From NCBI RefSeq assembly GCF_035610345.1, contig NZ_CP141212.1, positions 1,369,976 to 1,433,975 of the forward strand: a stretch of DNA of 64,000 nucleotides, given 5' to 3'. The stretch is from Sinorhizobium meliloti. Its GTDB lineage: Bacteria; Pseudomonadota; Alphaproteobacteria; Rhizobiales; Rhizobiaceae. Below are positions 40,981-50,390 of the stretch, piece by piece. How positions within the stretch are numbered: position 1 is the stretch's first letter; each line of letters begins with the position of its first letter. Made by a program: the position numbers and the translations under genes. The notes beneath the pieces are model-generated. The model was not told where the DNA came from, did not search any database, and worked only from the letters and a program-made list of their open reading frames with translations.

Positions 40981-41349
40981 GTGGCACGTATCGCTGGCGT
41001 CAACATCCCGACCGCAAAGCGCGTCGTCATCGCGCTGACGTATATTCACGGGATCGGCACGAAATTCGCACAGGAAATCATCGAAAAGGTCGGCATTCCG
41101 GCCGAGCGTCGCGTTCACCAGCTGACGGACGCTGAGGTCCTTCAGATCCGTGAAACGATCGACCGTGATTATCAGGTCGAGGGTGACCTGCGTCGCGAGA
41201 CCTCGATGAACATCAAGCGTCTGATGGATCTCGGCTGCTATCGCGGTCTCCGCCATCGTCGCGGCCTGCCGGTGCGCGGTCAGCGCACGCATACCAATGC
41301 CCGCACCCGCAAGGGTCCGGCAAAGGCGATCGCCGGCAAGAAGAAGTAA
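40981..41349 (+). CDS. rpsM: 30S ribosomal protein S13
   Basis: S13 contacts P-site tRNA and forms bridges with the 50S subunit. The GTG at 40981, after GGAGAATAGAC, gives 122 residues starting [40 protein letters not shown] is conserved. An in-frame ATG 12 codons upstream lacks family support. The 230-base gap from adk shows no rpmJ, which often lies here in other phyla. It may hold the alpha-cluster promoter. Confidence 0.97.
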   Translation: MARIAGVNIPTAKRVVIALTYIHGIGTKFAQEIIEKVGIPAERRVHQLTDAEVLQIRETIDRDYQVEGDLRRETSMNIKRLMDLGCYRGLRHRRGLPVRGQRTHTNARTRKGPAKAIAGKKK

Positions 41350-41368
41350 TTTCCCGAAAAGGGAAAAC

Positions 41369-41399
41369 GGGAGGCTGGCGCACGCGCCGGCCTCCTTTT
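41369..41399 (+). terminator. Terminator-like hairpin between rpsM and rpsK
   Basis: GGAGGCTGGCGC / GCGCCGGCCTCC (one G-U pair; 41370-41381 with 41384-41395) is followed by TTTT. It lies 20 bases after the rpsM stop, inside the alpha cluster, and would attenuate rpsK-rpoA-rplQ unless they have their own promoter in the next 180 bases. Confidence 0.65.
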
Positions 41400-41579
41400 G
41401 CAGTTTGGGAAGGGCAAGTGTCCGACCAATGCGAGTGCCGTTACCGGTTTCTCGGAATGCTCGCGACGCCGGTGTGCCGGCTGTCGCGAATTGTAAGATG
41501 CAGGGCAGGGGACGACCAATCCTTTTCCCGGTGGAGCCGCTGGAATTACGGCGGTGCAGAGATCTAAGAAAGGGATCCT

Positions 41580-41969
41580 ATGGCCAAGGAAGCCACCCGC
41601 GTTCGCCGTCGCGAGCGCAAGAACATTACGTCTGGCGTCGCACACGTCAATTCGTCGTTCAACAACACGATGATCACCATTACCGACGCGCAGGGCAATG
41701 CTATTGCCTGGTCGTCCGCCGGTGCGAAGGGTTTCAAGGGTTCGCGCAAGTCGACCCCGTTCGCCGCGCAGATCGCCGCTGAAGATTGCGCCAAGAAGGC
41801 TCAGGAACACGGCATGAAGTCGCTGGAAGTGGAAGTTTGCGGTCCTGGTTCCGGCCGCGAATCCGCTCTTCGCGCGCTCCAGGCTGCAGGTTTCATGATC
41901 ACGTCGATCCGTGACGTGACCCCGATCCCGCACAATGGCTGCCGTCCGCGCAAGAAGCGCCGCGTCTGA
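41580..41969 (+). CDS. rpsK: 30S ribosomal protein S11
   Basis: S11 lies on the platform of the 30S subunit by the mRNA exit. The 129-residue protein has [20 protein letters not shown] and the highly conserved C-terminal [18 protein letters not shown]. It follows a 230-base spacer with a terminator-like hairpin after rpsM and precedes rpoA by about 100 bases; no rpsD lies between, as is usual in alphaproteobacteria. Confidence 0.98.
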
Positions 41970-42072
41970 TCATCTGTATTCAACATTCCGGTGAGGACGT
42001 TCCGGTGTCCTCCCGGTCTTCGGGGCTCGGTTGTCACGATTGGATGGTGGCAACGAACGGAAGGCAGAAAAC

Positions 42073-43083
42073 ATGATCCAGAAAAATTGGCAGGAATTGA
42101 TCAAGCCGAACAAGGTGGAGTTCGCCTCCTCCGGCCGCACCAAGGCAACGTTGGTCGCGGAGCCGCTTGAGCGCGGCTTTGGCCTGACGCTCGGCAACGC
42201 GCTTCGTCGCGTCCTATTGTCGTCGCTGCGCGGTGCTGCCGTAACCGCGGTTCAGATCGACGGCGTATTGCATGAGTTCTCTTCTATCCCGGGCGTCCGG
42301 GAAGACGTGACCGACATCGTGCTCAACATCAAGGAAATCGCCATCAAGATGGATGGCGACGACGCAAAGCGCATGGTCGTGCGCAAGCAGGGTCCGGGCG
42401 TCGTGACCGCCGGTGACATTCAGACGGTTGGCGACATCGAGATCCTCAACCCGAACCACGTGATCTGCACCCTCGACGAGGGCGCGGAAATCCGCATGGA
42501 GTTCACCGTCAACAACGGCAAGGGCTACGTACCGGCTGACCGCAACCGCTCGGAAGATGCGCCGATCGGTCTCATTCCGGTCGACAGCCTGTACTCTCCG
42601 GTCAAGAAGGTCTCCTACAAGGTGGAAAACACCCGTGAAGGCCAGGTTCTCGACTACGACAAGCTGACGATGTCCATCGAAACCGATGGCTCCGTCACCG
42701 GCGAAGATGCGATCGCTTTCGCGGCCCGCATCCTTCAGGACCAGCTGTCGGTCTTCGTCAACTTCGACGAGCCGCAGAAGGAAACCGAGGAAGAGGCAGT
42801 CACCGAACTCGCCTTCAACCCCGCGCTTCTCAAGAAGGTCGACGAACTGGAGCTTTCCGTCCGTTCGGCCAACTGCCTGAAGAACGACAACATCGTCTAT
42901 ATCGGCGACCTCATTCAGAAGACCGAAGCAGAAATGCTCCGTACGCCGAATTTTGGTCGCAAGTCGCTCAACGAGATCAAGGAAGTTCTCGCTTCCATGG
43001 GCCTGCATCTCGGCATGGAAGTGCCGTCCTGGCCGCCGGAGAACATCGAAGACCTCGCCAAGCGTTACGAAGACCAGTACTAA
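42073..43083 (+). CDS. rpoA: RNA polymerase alpha subunit
   Basis: Alpha dimerises to start assembly of RNA polymerase, and its C-terminal domain touches UP elements and activators. The ATG at 42073 gives 336 residues starting [20 protein letters not shown]; the earlier GTG-like frame start is not supported. [20 protein letters not shown] belongs to the dimer domain, and the C-terminal domain ([20 protein letters not shown], then [17 protein letters not shown]) carries the DNA-binding helix-hairpin-helix. Confidence 0.98.
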   Translation: MIQKNWQELIKPNKVEFASSGRTKATLVAEPLERGFGLTLGNALRRVLLSSLRGAAVTAVQIDGVLHEFSSIPGVREDVTDIVLNIKEIAIKMDGDDAKRMVVRKQGPGVVTAGDIQTVGDIEILNPNHVICTLDEGAEIRMEFTVNNGKGYVPADRNRSEDAPIGLIPVDSLYSPVKKVSYKVENTREGQVLDYDKLTMSIETDGSVTGEDAIAFAARILQDQLSVFVNFDEPQKETEEEAVTELAFNPALLKKVDELELSVRSANCLKNDNIVYIGDLIQKTEAEMLRTPNFGRKSLNEIKEVLASMGLHLGMEVPSWPPENIEDLAKRYEDQY

Positions 43084-43128
43084 CCTATTAGACTGCGGGC
43101 GGATGCCTGCAAGTAAAGGAGAATAGCC

Positions 43129-43554
43129 ATGCGCCACGGTAAAGCCGGCCGCAAGCTGAATAGAACCGCCAGCCACCGCAAGGCGATGTTTGCCAACATG
43201 GCAGCTTCGCTGATCGAGCACGAGCAGATCGTCACGACCCTGCCCAAGGCCAAGGAAATCCGTCCGATCGTGGAAAAGCTCGTCACGCTCGGCAAGCGCG
43301 GCGATCTGCATGCCCGCCGCCAGGCGATCTCGCAGATCCGCGACGTTGCCGTCGTCTCGAAGCTGTTCGACGCGATTGCCTCGCGCTACGCCACCCGCAA
43401 CGGCGGCTACCTGCGCATCATGAAGGCAGGCTTCCGCCAGGGCGACAATGCCCCGCTCGCCGTCATCGAATTCGTTGACCGCGACGTCGACGCCAAGGGT
43501 TCGAAGGACCGCGCCCGCGTTTCTGCCGAAGCCGAAGCAGCCGAAGCGGCCTGA
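43129..43554 (+). CDS. rplQ: 50S ribosomal protein L17
   Basis: L17 lies near the tunnel exit. The 141-residue product starts [20 protein letters not shown] and ends with an Ala/Glu-rich tail often seen in Rhizobiales. It closes the alpha cluster and the ribosomal block, 45 bases after rpoA. A very strong terminator follows. Confidence 0.98.
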   Translation: MRHGKAGRKLNRTASHRKAMFANMAASLIEHEQIVTTLPKAKEIRPIVEKLVTLGKRGDLHARRQAISQIRDVAVVSKLFDAIASRYATRNGGYLRIMKAGFRQGDNAPLAVIEFVDRDVDAKGSKDRARVSAEAEAAEAA

Positions 43555-43578
43555 TCCGATCGGTTGACGAAACCATTC

Positions 43579-43616
43579 AAGCGGCCGGGGGCTGATCGCC
43601 CCCGGCCGCTTTTTTT
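43579..43616 (+). terminator. Intrinsic terminator of the alpha cluster
   Basis: The perfect 12-bp GC stem GCGGCCGGGGGC / GCCCCCGGCCGC (43581-43592 with 43598-43609), flanked by AA and TT, is followed by T7. This ends the 32-kb block of transcription and translation genes. Confidence 0.95.
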
Positions 43617-43755
43617 GTTGGTTTTACCGAAAGTAGAAGTAGATCCTCATTCCTGTGCCTCTCAAATCCTGTGATAGGCAAAGGAAGAAATGAGGGTCGG
43701 GAGAGGTGTTCGGGGCTTTGGCCGGTGCGGCTCTCCCGACTTGCACGTTGCGCCT

Positions 43756-44406
43756 TTATCCCGCTCTGGCTTGCGACCGTACGGGTGCGGTGCCCTGGCG
43801 CCGCCACCGCAGAAACCGCTTTCTGACGGCGCGCCAGGCGACGAGCACCGCCACAAGGAACAGATACAGCATTTGCTCGGGGCCCACGACCTTGACCGAC
43901 ATGGCGAAATGCAGCGCGCCGGCCGCGGCAATCACGTAGACGAGCCTGTGAAGCTTGTTCCATCGTTGCCCGAGGCGTCTTATCGACCAGTTGTTCGATG
44001 TAACCGCCAGCGGGATGAGCAGCACGAGGGCTGCCATGCCGATGGTGATGAAGGGACGGCGGGCGATGTCGGCGAGAATGGCCGGGAGAAGGAGCGTCTG
44101 GTCCAGCACCATATATGTGAGGAAATGCATCATCACATAGTAAAAGGCGAGGAGGCCCAGGGCGCGGCGGTATCTGAGCCAGTTGATGCCGAACAGGTCG
44201 CGAATCGGCGTGATCGTCAGCGTGGCAATCAGGAAGCGGAGGGCCCAGATGCCGAGCAGGTGCTCGAATTCCTTGACCGCATTGCCGGGCAGCCGACCGG
44301 TGGCTCCAAGATAGAACCCCCAGGCGGCCGGTATGAGGCCGAGCGTATAGAGCGCCCAGATCGAAGGGCCGTGCAATCGTTTCGGCAGGGCAGGAAAGCT
44401 CGGCAT
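43756..44406 (-). CDS. msrQ: Heme-binding membrane subunit of methionine sulfoxide reductase (MsrQ/YedZ)
   Basis: MsrQ is a six-helix cytochrome b-like protein that passes electrons from the quinone pool or a flavin to periplasmic MsrP. The 216-residue product has several membrane segments, with the heme-ligand histidines likely in the FYYVMMHFLTYMVL and NKLHRLVYVIAAAGALHFAM stretches. It starts two bases after the msrP stop, so the pair is clearly one operon. The family match rests on gene pairing and the pattern of helices. Confidence 0.93.
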   Translation of the reverse strand: MPSFPALPKRLHGPSIWALYTLGLIPAAWGFYLGATGRLPGNAVKEFEHLLGIWALRFLIATLTITPIRDLFGINWLRYRRALGLLAFYYVMMHFLTYMVLDQTLLLPAILADIARRPFITIGMAALVLLIPLAVTSNNWSIRRLGQRWNKLHRLVYVIAAAGALHFAMSVKVVGPEQMLYLFLVAVLVAWRAVRKRFLRWRRQGTAPVRSQARAG

Positions 44407-44408
44407 CC

Positions 44409-45350
44409 TCAGAAATTCACCCTGAGGTCCATGCCGGCGTAGAGGTTTGCCACTTCTTCTGCGTAGCCGTTGAAGGGGAGCGTATCGCGGCGATTGGCGC
44501 CGAAGAAGCCGCCTTCGCCGATACGGTTTTCGGTCGCCTGGCTCCAGCGGGGATGATCGACGGCTGGATTCACATTGGCATAGAAGCCGTATTCACTCGG
44601 CCCGGCGAGGTTCCAGGTGCACGGCGGCGGCGTCTCGGTCAGAGAGATGCGCACGATCGATTTGATTCCCTTGAAGCCGTATTTCCACGGTACCACCAGG
44701 CGGATCGGTGCGCCGTTCTGGTTCGGCAGCGTCTTGCCATAGAGCCCGACGGAGAGGATCGTCAGCGGGTGGCGCGCTTCGTCGAGCCTCAAGCCTTCCC
44801 GGTAGGGCCATTCCAGGGGCTGGAAATAACCGGACTGGCCCGGCATTTCCTCCGGCCGGACCACGGTCTCGAAGGCGACATATTTCGCGCTTCCGAGCGG
44901 CTCGACCCTGTCGAGGAGCGCGGCCAATGGAAAGCCGACCCAGGGAATGACCATCGACCACGCTTCGACGCAGCGCATCCGGTAAATTCTCTCTTCCAGA
45001 GGGAAGGCCAGGAGTTCCTCCAGGCCGAATTCCCGCGGCTTGCCGACCATTCCGTCGACCTTCACCGTCCAGGGCGCCGGCTTGAAGTTTGCCGAGTTGG
45101 CAGCCGGATCGCCTTTGCCTGTCCCGAATTCATAGAAGTTGTTGTAGGTGGTGGCGTCCTTTTCCGGCGTGGCGGGTTCATCGACCCTGTATATGCTCTT
45201 GGACGCGTCGAGTGCGGCAGCGCGGCTTGGCTTGGGCGCGGCGAGGGCCAGGCTTCCGGCCGCGGCGGCGATGAAGGTCCGCCGATCCAGGAAGAAGCGC
45301 TCCGGGGTGATTTCGGCAGCGGCAATCTTCGGCGTGCGATAGCTGGGCAT
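44409..45350 (-). CDS. msrP: Periplasmic methionine-sulfoxide reductase catalytic subunit (MsrP/YedY)
   Basis: A molybdopterin enzyme that repairs oxidised methionines in periplasmic proteins. The 313-residue precursor has a twin-arginine signal ([18 protein letters not shown], about 21-38) with a likely cut after the SRA motif, so it is exported folded with its cofactor. The cysteine that binds molybdenum is Cys127 in the motif [20 protein letters not shown]. Full length for the family. It is the first gene of an operon with msrQ, and is divergent from a Do-type protease, which also acts on damaged envelope proteins. The ribosome site is GAGGAG. Confidence 0.95.
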   Translation of the reverse strand: MPSYRTPKIAAAEITPERFFLDRRTFIAAAAGSLALAAPKPSRAAALDASKSIYRVDEPATPEKDATTYNNFYEFGTGKGDPAANSANFKPAPWTVKVDGMVGKPREFGLEELLAFPLEERIYRMRCVEAWSMVIPWVGFPLAALLDRVEPLGSAKYVAFETVVRPEEMPGQSGYFQPLEWPYREGLRLDEARHPLTILSVGLYGKTLPNQNGAPIRLVVPWKYGFKGIKSIVRISLTETPPPCTWNLAGPSEYGFYANVNPAVDHPRWSQATENRIGEGGFFGANRRDTLPFNGYAEEVANLYAGMDLRVNF

Positions 45351-45637
45351 GGGGTCTCCTCGGTGTCATTCGACTTTTTCTAATACGCAAATGAGCAGAG
45401 TTTCGATCACCGGAAAAGGCTGGCGAGACCACGTTTTCGTGCATGACTCGTGAACGTCGCCTGCGTCTTTGGGGTGGCAAGGCCGAGCAATCGGCGCGCA
45501 GCACGTACTCCTATGAATTCCCTGATGAAACGACCCGTCCTTGCGGCTGCATTGCGTTGGATTGTCGGGCAACAGGTTTGCCTTTTTCCGTGCGAAATCC
45601 TATCTGAACGTAGCAGCAACGAAAGGGAGAATGCTTC
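45351..45637. promoter_or_regulatory. Divergent spacer between msrP and the Do-type protease
   Basis: 287 bases that must hold promoters for both divergent operons. AT-rich stretches occur near 45370-45400 and an AAAGGGAG ribosome site lies before the protease start. No clear sigma or regulator motif was found by eye. Confidence 0.4.
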
Positions 45638-47035
45638 ATGATCTTCGGCCATCGCGCTCTCGCGGCTCTCGTGCTTGCTGTTGCCATATCGACACCTGCG
45701 ATGGCCCAGGATGCCAGGACCGTCCCGCAGTCGCGGTCGGAGATGCAGCTCTCTTTCGCGCCGCTCGTCAAACAGACGGCGAATGCGGTCGTCAACGTGT
45801 ATGCCGAGCGCGTGGTGGAGCGTCGCTCGATCTTTGCCGGAGACCCCTTCTTCGAGGAATTCTTCGGGCAGCGGATGCCGAATCGCACCGAGAAGCAGTC
45901 GTCTCTGGGGTCGGGCGTGATCGTCGGCCGCAATGGCCTGGTCGTGACCAACAACCATGTCATCGAGGGCGGCGACGATATCAAGGTGGCGCTGGCCGAC
46001 GGGCGTGAGTTCCCCTGCAAGGTCATATTGAAGGATGATCGCCTCGATCTGGCTGTCATGAAAATTCAGTCGGACGGTCCGTTCGACATCGTCCCGATCG
46101 GTGATTCCGACGCGGTGGAGGTCGGCGACCTGGTTCTGGCGATGGGCAATCCTTTCGGCGTCGGGCAGACGGTGACGAGCGGCATCGTGTCGGCGCTCGC
46201 CCGCAACCAGATTTCCAACGGCGATTTCGGCTTTTTCATCCAGACGGATGCGGCGATCAATCCGGGCAATTCCGGCGGCGGCCTGATCAACATGAAGGGC
46301 GAGTTGATCGGCATCAACACTGCGATTTTTTCGAGAGGCGGCGGTTCCAACGGCGTGGGCTTTGCGATCCCCGCCAACCTGGTCAAGGTTTTCGTTGCCT
46401 CCGCTGAAGGAGGCAACGGCTCGTTCATCCGTCCCTTCGTCGGGGCGACTTTCGAGCCAGTGACCTCCGATGTGGCCGAGGCGCTCGGGCTTGAGCGGGC
46501 CCGCGGGGCGCTGGTGACGGCGGTCGTCGCAGGCGGTCCGGCGGAGAGCGCCGGCATGCGCCCCGGACAGGTGGTCACCGCCGTCAACGGCATACCGGTC
46601 GAACACCCCGATGCGCTTGGTTATCGTCTGACCACCGTGGGGATCGGCCACGAGGCGCGGGTTACGATCTCGGAGAACGGCAGTTCGCGCGAAATCGCCC
46701 TCAAGCTTGAGCGGGCGCCGGAAACGCAGCCACGAGACGAACGGCTGATCGAGGGGCGCAACCCCTTCGCCGGCGCTGTCGTGGCAAATCTCTCGCCGCG
46801 GCTTGCGGACGAGTTGCGCATGCCCACGTCGCTGCAGGGGGTGGTCATCACGGAGATCAATCGCGGCTCGCCGGCTGCACGTATCGGCCTGGAACCGAAA
46901 GATATCGTTCGTTCCGTCAACGGGACGGCAATCGATAGTTCGAAGACGCTGGAAGGCGTCGTCGCCGAGGATGCCTCCTTCTGGCGTGTCGAGATCGAGC
47001 GCAACGGCCAGATCATCCGTCAGTTCTTCCGATGA
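45638..47035 (+). CDS. Do-family periplasmic serine protease (DegP/DegQ type)
   Basis: A trypsin-like HtrA protease with chaperone-like quality control in the periplasm. The 465-residue precursor has a signal peptide (about 1-23, cut after AMA). The catalytic triad is visible: His107 in TNNHVIEGG, Asp137 in DRLDLAVMKI and Ser212 in INPGNSGGGL. Two PDZ domains follow (about 255-350 and 370-460), each with a GxxxxGLxxxD-like end. It is shorter than DegP in the Q-linker region. The stop overlaps rarA by four bases. Rhizobia have several HtrA paralogues, so no gene symbol is given. Confidence 0.93.
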   Translation: MIFGHRALAALVLAVAISTPAMAQDARTVPQSRSEMQLSFAPLVKQTANAVVNVYAERVVERRSIFAGDPFFEEFFGQRMPNRTEKQSSLGSGVIVGRNGLVVTNNHVIEGGDDIKVALADGREFPCKVILKDDRLDLAVMKIQSDGPFDIVPIGDSDAVEVGDLVLAMGNPFGVGQTVTSGIVSALARNQISNGDFGFFIQTDAAINPGNSGGGLINMKGELIGINTAIFSRGGGSNGVGFAIPANLVKVFVASAEGGNGSFIRPFVGATFEPVTSDVAEALGLERARGALVTAVVAGGPAESAGMRPGQVVTAVNGIPVEHPDALGYRLTTVGIGHEARVTISENGSSREIALKLERAPETQPRDERLIEGRNPFAGAVVANLSPRLADELRMPTSLQGVVITEINRGSPAARIGLEPKDIVRSVNGTAIDSSKTLEGVVAEDASFWRVEIERNGQIIRQFFR

Positions 47036-48342
47036 GCGATCTCTTCGCCCCCCATGAACCTCCTGAAATGGCCTCGGCAAGGCCGCTGGCCGATCGCCTG
47101 CGCCCGCGCACGCTGGCGGAGGTGACCGGCCAGGAGCATCTGACCGGCCCCGACGGCGTGCTCACACGGATGATCGCTTCCGGATCCCTCGGCTCGATGA
47201 TCTTCTGGGGCCCGCCGGGAACCGGCAAGACAACGGTTGCCCGTCTGCTTTCAGGCGAGGCAGGTCTCGCATTCGAGCAGATTTCGGCGATCTTCTCCGG
47301 CGTTGCGGATCTTAAGAAGGTATTCGAATCTGCGCGCGCCCGGCGCATGTCGGGGCGCCAGACGCTGCTTTTCGTCGACGAGATCCATCGGTTCAACCGG
47401 GCGCAGCAGGACAGCTTCCTGCCGGTCATGGAGGATGGCACCGTCGTCCTGGTCGGCGCCACCACCGAGAACCCGTCTTTCGAGCTTAACGCCGCGCTTC
47501 TCTCGCGGGCGCGCGTCTTGACGTTCAAGCCGCATGACGAGGCCAGCCTCGAGGAACTTCTGAAGCGGGCGGAGGCAGCCGAGGGCAAACCGCTGCCGCT
47601 CGATGACGAAGCGCGGGCCAGCCTGATCCGCATGGCGGACGGGGACGGCCGGGCGGTGCTAACGCTCGCGGAAGAGGTATGGCGGGCGGCGCGCCGGGAC
47701 GAGATATTCGATTCCGCCGGGCTTCAGGAGATCGTCCAGCGCCGCGCGCCGGTATACGACAAGGGCCAGGACGGCCATTACAACCTGATCTCGGCGCTCC
47801 ATAAATCCGTTCGGGGGTCCGACCCGGACGCGGCGCTCTATTATCTCTGCCGCATGTTCGATGCCGGGGAGGATCCGCTCTATATCGGCAGGCGGCTCGT
47901 ACGGATGGCGGTCGAGGATATCGGCCTTGCCGATCCGCAGGCACTGGCGATCTGCAATGCCGCCAAGGATGCCTATGATTATCTCGGGTCTCCCGAAGGG
48001 GAACTGGCTCTTGCCGAGGCCTGCGTCTATCTTGCAACGGCGCCGAAATCCAACGCGGTCTATACCGCCTACAAGGCGGCGATGCGCGCGGCCAGGGAGA
48101 ACGGATCTCTGCTGCCGCCGAAGCACATCCTCAACGCTCCGACGAAGCTCATGAAGGGGGAAGGCTACGGCGACGGCTATCGTTACGATCATGACGAGCC
48201 CGACGCATTCTCAGGCCAGGATTATTTCCCCGAGAAGATGGGCAGAAAGACCTTCTACGATCCCCCGGAGCGCGGCTTCGAACGTGAGATCCGCAAGCGG
48301 CTGGAGTGGTGGAACAAGCTTCGGCGCGACCGGAATTCGTGA
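47032..48342 (+). CDS. rarA: Replication-associated recombination protein A
   Basis: RarA (MgsA) is an AAA+ clamp-loader-like ATPase that acts at stalled replication forks and on SSB-coated DNA. The 436-residue product has Walker A GPPGTGKTT (60-68) and Walker B LLFVDEIHR (112-120), and the family-typical tetramer domain in its C-terminal part. RPRTLAEVTGQEHL near residue 24 matches family members. It is joined to the protease gene by an ATGA overlap, which suggests co-translation; the functional link is not obvious. Confidence 0.94.
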   Translation: MSDLFAPHEPPEMASARPLADRLRPRTLAEVTGQEHLTGPDGVLTRMIASGSLGSMIFWGPPGTGKTTVARLLSGEAGLAFEQISAIFSGVADLKKVFESARARRMSGRQTLLFVDEIHRFNRAQQDSFLPVMEDGTVVLVGATTENPSFELNAALLSRARVLTFKPHDEASLEELLKRAEAAEGKPLPLDDEARASLIRMADGDGRAVLTLAEEVWRAARRDEIFDSAGLQEIVQRRAPVYDKGQDGHYNLISALHKSVRGSDPDAALYYLCRMFDAGEDPLYIGRRLVRMAVEDIGLADPQALAICNAAKDAYDYLGSPEGELALAEACVYLATAPKSNAVYTAYKAAMRAARENGSLLPPKHILNAPTKLMKGEGYGDGYRYDHDEPDAFSGQDYFPEKMGRKTFYDPPERGFEREIRKRLEWWNKLRRDRNS

Positions 48343-48434
48343 GGGCTCGCCCCAGCTCCGTCACTCCCGCAGGGCTGCCTTGCCACAGGATGCCTTGCTG
48401 TCGCGATGAGCCCGTGGCATAGAAGAACCACATC

Positions 48435-48501
48435 GCAGACGGCTGCACGGATCGAATGGATCCGAACTTCCGCGGGGACGGCCTCGCTCCACATGAAGGA
48501 G
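48435..48501 (+). promoter_or_regulatory. Probable guanidine-II riboswitch (mini-ykkC)
   Basis: Two hairpins with identical ACGG tetraloops: GCAG-ACGG-CTGC (48435-48446) and GCGGGG-ACGG-CCTCGC (48472-48487), separated by 25 bases. The second is nine bases before the ribosome site AAGGAG (48496-48501), and CTCC at 48487-48490 can pair with GGAG. The pair of ACGR-loop hairpins directly before sugE is the hallmark of the guanidine-II class. Guanidine binding would stabilise the hairpins and free the ribosome site. Confidence 0.8.
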
Positions 48502-48507
48502 TTCGAA

Positions 48508-48822
48508 ATGGCCTGGTTCACGCTGTTGCTCGCCGGAATTCTCGAAATCGGCTGGGCGATCGGTCTCAAATACACGGATGGATTTACGCGGTTCACGCCG
48601 ACTGTGCTGACGGTCGGGTCGATGATCCTGAGCGTCGTTCTGCTCGGAATAGCGGTGCGTTCGCTGCCGCTCGGCACGGCCTATGCCGTGTGGACCGGGA
48701 TCGGCACCGTCGGTACCGTCATTCTCGGCATCATCCTGTTCGCAGAGCCCGCAACGGCGATGCGCCTCGGCTGCATCGGCCTCATCGTCGCGGGCATCGC
48801 CGGTCTGAAGCTCGTCGGCTGA
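48508..48822 (+). CDS. sugE: SMR-family exporter, SugE/Gdx type (guanidinium exporter)
   Basis: A four-helix, 104-residue inner-membrane protein that works as an antiparallel dimer. The proton-coupled glutamate is Glu13 (GILEIGW), and the SugE/Gdx pattern [18 protein letters not shown] is present in helix 3. Members of this branch export guanidinium, and some also quaternary ammonium compounds, in exchange for protons. The ATG at 48508 gives the standard [16 protein letters not shown] start; longer frames run through the riboswitch. The upstream guanidine-II-like RNA argues that guanidinium is its true substrate. Confidence 0.92.
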   Translation: MAWFTLLLAGILEIGWAIGLKYTDGFTRFTPTVLTVGSMILSVVLLGIAVRSLPLGTAYAVWTGIGTVGTVILGIILFAEPATAMRLGCIGLIVAGIAGLKLVG

Positions 48823-48844
48823 CGTGTTCGACCACTGAAATTCT

Positions 48845-48928
48845 GCCCCTCATCCGGCCTGCCGGCCACCCTCTTCGCGCCAGCGGGGCGAAAGAGACTC
48901 GCGGCGCCCCGGCAGGGGGATGAGGAGC
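48845..48928. repeat. RIME-like palindromic element (second copy)
   Basis: GCCCCTCATCCGGCCTGCCG (48845-48864) pairs imperfectly with CGGCAGGGGGATGAGGAGC (about 48910-48928), with an inner GC hairpin. It shares its left arm with the element at 1855. It lies between the converging ends of sugE and the ATP12 gene. Confidence 0.75.
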
Positions 48929-48943
48929 AAGTGATCCTTCACG

Positions 48944-49729
48944 TCACTTCAGCGCGTCGAGTACGACCGCGGCAGCCAGCATTTCCCGCCAGCGGTTTTC
49001 GCGCCGTCTGAATGCCTCTTCGTCTGTTCCCCACTGTTCGATCTGCCAATCCTCGTCGACATGAGCGGCAGCCCATGCCTGTTCGGCGGAGAGCCTGCCC
49101 ATGGCGAGGGCAAGAGCGAGCAGGGCGGATCCGGTCAGGCTGGTGACGGTGTGGAGGCAGGCGAGGCCGAGCGGTGTCGCAAAGCCGCGCAGGCTCTCGG
49201 CAAAGGCCGAGACCGCCTCCGCCGGTTGTTCCTGATGGATCACGCCTTCCACGAGAATGAACCGGGCGCCGAGCGTCCGGGCGGCCCAGTCGATTATCGG
49301 ATTCCAGTGCTCGTTCTGCCGAGCGACGAGTTCTTTCGGGCTGTCGGCCCGATAGCAGAGGAGATCGCTGCCGACAAAACGGACGATATCGTCGAAGACC
49401 GCACGATCGTCGAGCGCAACTCCGTCGATCGCGGTGTTGACGATCCGCGTGAGCGGCATTGCCGAGGGATCGATGATTTCGGTCTGGGCGTCCCACTCGG
49501 CTGCCAGCAGCCCTGCGAGCTTTTCGGTAGGTACGGTGAGCGCCCGTTTGGCCGGTGTGCGCACTGACCGTCCGTCGAGAAGCACGGCGTATCCGCCGTC
49601 ATCCGCCGGTGCGGCGCTCGCCTGCTTGTAGAAGCGTTTCGGCAGCGGTTTCTGCATCTGGATCTGGGCCCGACGCACAGGATCGTCGTGGCTCAGCGCA
49701 CCGCTCAGTTCGTCGCGAATATCAGGCAT
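48944..49729 (-). CDS. ATP12-family chaperone for F1-ATPase assembly
   Basis: The 261-residue protein belongs to the ATP12 family, which in mitochondria binds free F1 alpha subunits before they join beta; alphaproteobacteria carry the bacterial relatives. Marks are KRFYKQASAAPADDGGYAVL and LLDGRSVRTPAKRALTVPT near the N-terminus, then ALTVPTEKLAGLLAAEWDAQ and HHxxH-free helical C-part with WQIEQWGTDEEAFRRRENRW. It overlaps the upstream HAD gene by eight bases and is the last gene of this minus-strand operon. The chaperone role is inferred from the family. Confidence 0.9.
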   Translation of the reverse strand: MPDIRDELSGALSHDDPVRRAQIQMQKPLPKRFYKQASAAPADDGGYAVLLDGRSVRTPAKRALTVPTEKLAGLLAAEWDAQTEIIDPSAMPLTRIVNTAIDGVALDDRAVFDDIVRFVGSDLLCYRADSPKELVARQNEHWNPIIDWAARTLGARFILVEGVIHQEQPAEAVSAFAESLRGFATPLGLACLHTVTSLTGSALLALALAMGRLSAEQAWAAAHVDEDWQIEQWGTDEEAFRRRENRWREMLAAAVVLDALK

Positions 49730-50390
49730 GGCTGTAGTCCATCCATTCGATTATGTCTGCCGGAACGCGAACGATGTGATCCGCACCGTATGCCATCAGC
49801 TCCGGGACACTGGCGTAACCCCAGGCGACGCCCAGGGCATCGGCGCCGGCGGCCTTCGCCATCTGCATGTCATAGATCGCGTCTCCGATCACGATCGTGT
49901 CGCGGGGATCGACTCCGGCTTGCTCGCAGCACTCCGTCACCATGGCGGGATGCGGCTTCGAGGGGCAGTCGTCCGCCGTGCGGGAGACGAAGAAAATCTT
50001 GTCGAATCCATGCATCGCCGCGATATGCGTCAGACCTCGCCTCGATTTGCCGGTGACGGCACCGATCAGCAGTTCGTCGCGTGCGGCCAGAGTCTGCATC
50101 ATCTCCGCAATGCCCGGAAACAGCGCTTCGCTGCAGCCGGGTTCGCCTCGTACCGAGGCGAATATAGATTTGTAATGCGCCGTCATTGCGGTCGCCCGGT
50201 CGTCGACGTGTTCCTGCCCCATGAGCCGGGCAATGGCGATATCGAGAGTGAGGCCGATGATCGCCTTGGTCGCGTCCGATGTCGGGCGATCCAGATCGAA
50301 GGCCTCGAAGGTGCGGGCCATCACCTCATGGATCAGTCCCGCGCTGTCGACGAGCGTTCCGTCGCAATCGAAAAGGACGAGCTTCATCAC
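49722..50390 (-). CDS. HAD-family phosphatase, phosphoglycolate-phosphatase-like
   Basis: A 222-residue haloacid-dehalogenase hydrolase. Motif I is DCDGTLVDS, with nucleophile Asp8 and Asp10; the cap domain follows, then motif II (VTGKSRRG), a Lys (KPHPAM) and motif IV (VIGDAIYDMQMA). The pattern is close to Gph and pyrophosphatase PpaX, but the substrate cannot be fixed from sequence. It overlaps the pseudouridine synthase by four bases on one side and the ATP12 gene by eight on the other. Confidence 0.88.
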   Translation of the reverse strand: MMKLVLFDCDGTLVDSAGLIHEVMARTFEAFDLDRPTSDATKAIIGLTLDIAIARLMGQEHVDDRATAMTAHYKSIFASVRGEPGCSEALFPGIAEMMQTLAARDELLIGAVTGKSRRGLTHIAAMHGFDKIFFVSRTADDCPSKPHPAMVTECCEQAGVDPRDTIVIGDAIYDMQMAKAAGADALGVAWGYASVPELMAYGADHIVRVPADIIEWMDYSHA

